The translations under genes were made by a program, and so were the position numbers. Under the pieces are notes generated by a model that did no database searches, was not told the DNA's origin, and was given only the letters and a program-made list of their open reading frames with translations. DNA of 64,000 bases from Cuneatibacter caecimuris (GTDB taxonomy: Bacteria > Bacillota > Clostridia > Lachnospirales > Lachnospiraceae): contig NZ_SGXF01000002.1 in NCBI RefSeq assembly GCF_004216775.1, forward strand, positions 248,001-312,000, given 5' to 3'. This document shows positions 62,753 through 64,000 of this stretch, piece by piece. Every line of letters begins with the position of its first letter. Positions within the stretch are counted from its first letter, which is position 1.

Positions 62753-64000
62753 AGCGCTCCATCACAATCCTTTCCGGTTTTACCGGCAGTTCACGGAACC
62801 ATTTTCCCGTAGCGTTATAGATTGCATGAACAATGGCCGGTGCAGGGGTGTTGATCACAATTTCTCCGATGGATTTGGCTCCAAAAGGCCCGGAGGGCTC
62901 ATAGCTGCTCTCAAATTCCACGCGGATTTTCCCCACATCCAGCCGGGTGGGGATCTTATACTGCATCAGAGAATTTTCCAGCACTTTCCCTCTGCCGCTG
63001 TACTGCACATCTTCAAACAGCGCCATCCCGATGCCCTGGGCGATCCCACCTTCTGTCTGAACCCGGGCCAGATTTGGGTTCACCACTGTCCCGCAATCCA
63101 CCGCGGCGGCATACTCCACCAATTCCACATGGCCGGTTTCCGGGTCCAGATCGATTTCCGCCATGCCTGCCATAAACGGCGGCGGAGAGATGGGGGAGCT
63201 GTTGCTCTCCGTCACCTCCAGGGCCCTGCAGCTGCCGCACATGGCGGCTGTTCCTATTTCTTTCAGGGTTACGCTTCTGCCGCTCTGCAGGTCCGCCACA
63301 ACGCTTCCGTCAAATTCCGCCTGCTCTGTCCCGCAGGAAAGCAGCTCCGCTCCTGTTTCCAGAATCTTTTCCCGCAGCCTGGCGCAGGCTTTTTCCACTG
63401 CCTTCCCTGTGACATAGGTGGTGCTGGAAGCATAGGAGCCGGAATCATAGGGAGAAGCGTCTGTATCCGCGCCCAGCACCGTGATATTCTCAATCGGGCA
63501 TTCCATACATTCCGCCGCCATCTGCGCCAGAATAGTATCGCAGCCCGTACCCATATCCGCCGCGCCGATTCTCAGCGTATAATATCCCTCTTCATTCATT
63601 TTCAGTGTGGCGGAGCCCACGTCCACGCCGGAAATGCCGGAACCCTGCATGGCCATGGCCACGCCCACGCTGCGCACATGGCCGTTGTCCAGCACTCTCC
63701 GGGGATATTTTTCCTTCCAGCCGATCATTTCCGCCGCCCGGTCCAGGCAGCGGTCCAGCGCGCAGCTGTTCGTCTGTTCCCCGTAATAGGCGGGCATCAC
63801 CTGGCCCTCCCGCACCATATTGCGCTTTCTCAGCTCCACCGGGTCGATGCCCAGCTTTGCAGCCAGCTCGTTCACCGCGGATTCCAGGGCAAAAATCCCC
63901 TGGGTTGCTCCATATCCCCGGTATGCGCCTGCTGACATCACGTTAGTATATACCACGTCATAAGAAAAACGGTGCGCTTCCAGAGAACCATACAGCGGAA
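62742..64000 (-). CDS. Xanthine dehydrogenase family, molybdopterin-binding subunit (C-terminal part; gene runs off the right edge)
   Basis: The frame is open to the window end and encodes the C-terminal ~420 residues. The block TNVMSAGAYRGYGATQG is the conserved molybdopterin-binding AYRGYG motif, followed by ESAVNELAAKLGIDPVELRK, MGTGCDTILAQMAAE and the late EGGIAQGIGMALFE and FGAKSIGEI (the GxKxxGE-type catalytic glutamate). Acts with FAD and 2Fe-2S subunits, presumably encoded upstream, to hydroxylate purines or related heterocycles. Operon with the MobA-like gene, overlapping it by 11 bases. Confidence 0.88.
   Translation of the reverse strand, partial: PLYGSLEAHRFSYDVVYTNVMSAGAYRGYGATQGIFALESAVNELAAKLGIDPVELRKRNMVREGQVMPAYYGEQTNSCALDRCLDRAAEMIGWKEKYPRRVLDNGHVRSVGVAMAMQGSGISGVDVGSATLKMNEEGYYTLRIGAADMGTGCDTILAQMAAECMECPIENITVLGADTDASPYDSGSYASSTTYVTGKAVEKACARLREKILETGAELLSCGTEQAEFDGSVVADLQSGRSVTLKEIGTAAMCGSCRALEVTESNSSPISPPPFMAGMAEIDLDPETGHVELVEYAAAVDCGTVVNPNLARVQTEGGIAQGIGMALFEDVQYSGRGKVLENSLMQYKIPTRLDVGKIRVEFESSYEPSGPFGAKSIGEIVINTPAPAIVHAIYNATGKWFRELPVKPERIVMERCED

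Overview
The window reads as chromosome of a spore-forming anaerobic Firmicute, most likely a Lachnospiraceae member (Blautia/Clostridium type). The basis is the gene style: a CotJC-like spore-coat catalase, a B12-dependent methionine synthase with a separate activation protein, a GH36 alpha-galactosidase, heterodimeric ABC exporters, a xanthine-dehydrogenase locus, strong AGGAGG ribosome sites and moderately high GC. Species is not determinable from the sequence alone.

Layout. 1-6.8 kb: host regulators (response-regulator start, a protein with two GntR-like winged helices, an AraC regulator), a DUF523 protein, a CtpE-like P-type ATPase and a lysophospholipase. 6.8-17.25 kb: a lower-GC accessory island holding transposon and conjugative-element debris (TnpV, regulator and mobilisation fragments), a two-gene defence-like module (1616-aa DUF1998 helicase plus a 919-aa unknown protein) with an XRE regulator, and an AadA-like nucleotidyltransferase fused in frame to the 3' end of the host methionine synthase gene. 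17.25-28.3 kb: host metabolism (metH, its activation protein, metF), alpha-galactosidase, a heterodimeric ABC exporter, endonuclease IV and tRNA-Gly(CCC).

28.4-57.2 kb is the most unusual part. It is a phage-tail gene cluster with tail chaperone-like protein, tube, holin, tape measure, Dit, Tal, two large fibres and amidase. No terminase, portal, protease or capsid gene is visible in the window. At its head are a divergent sigma factor and a DUF262/ParB-like protein. The first rightward operon encodes an 870-aa protein that I read as a single-chain double-psi-beta-barrel RNA polymerase of the YonO/RdRP class. A strong terminator separates that operon from the tail genes, so a dedicated polymerase switching on a headless tail (tailocin-like) particle is the simplest model. 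The tape-measure gene is interrupted by a group I intron (P1, P3, P7, P8 and P9 can be paired by eye). Copies of a structured ~125-nt repeat lie beside and inside the cluster.

57.2-64 kb: YitT-family membrane protein, an N-terminally truncated CotJC, a small unknown gene, a large serine recombinase, a duplicated CmpB-type membrane protein, a glycosyltransferase remnant, a MobA-like nucleotidyltransferase and the C-terminal part of a molybdopterin subunit of xanthine dehydrogenase.
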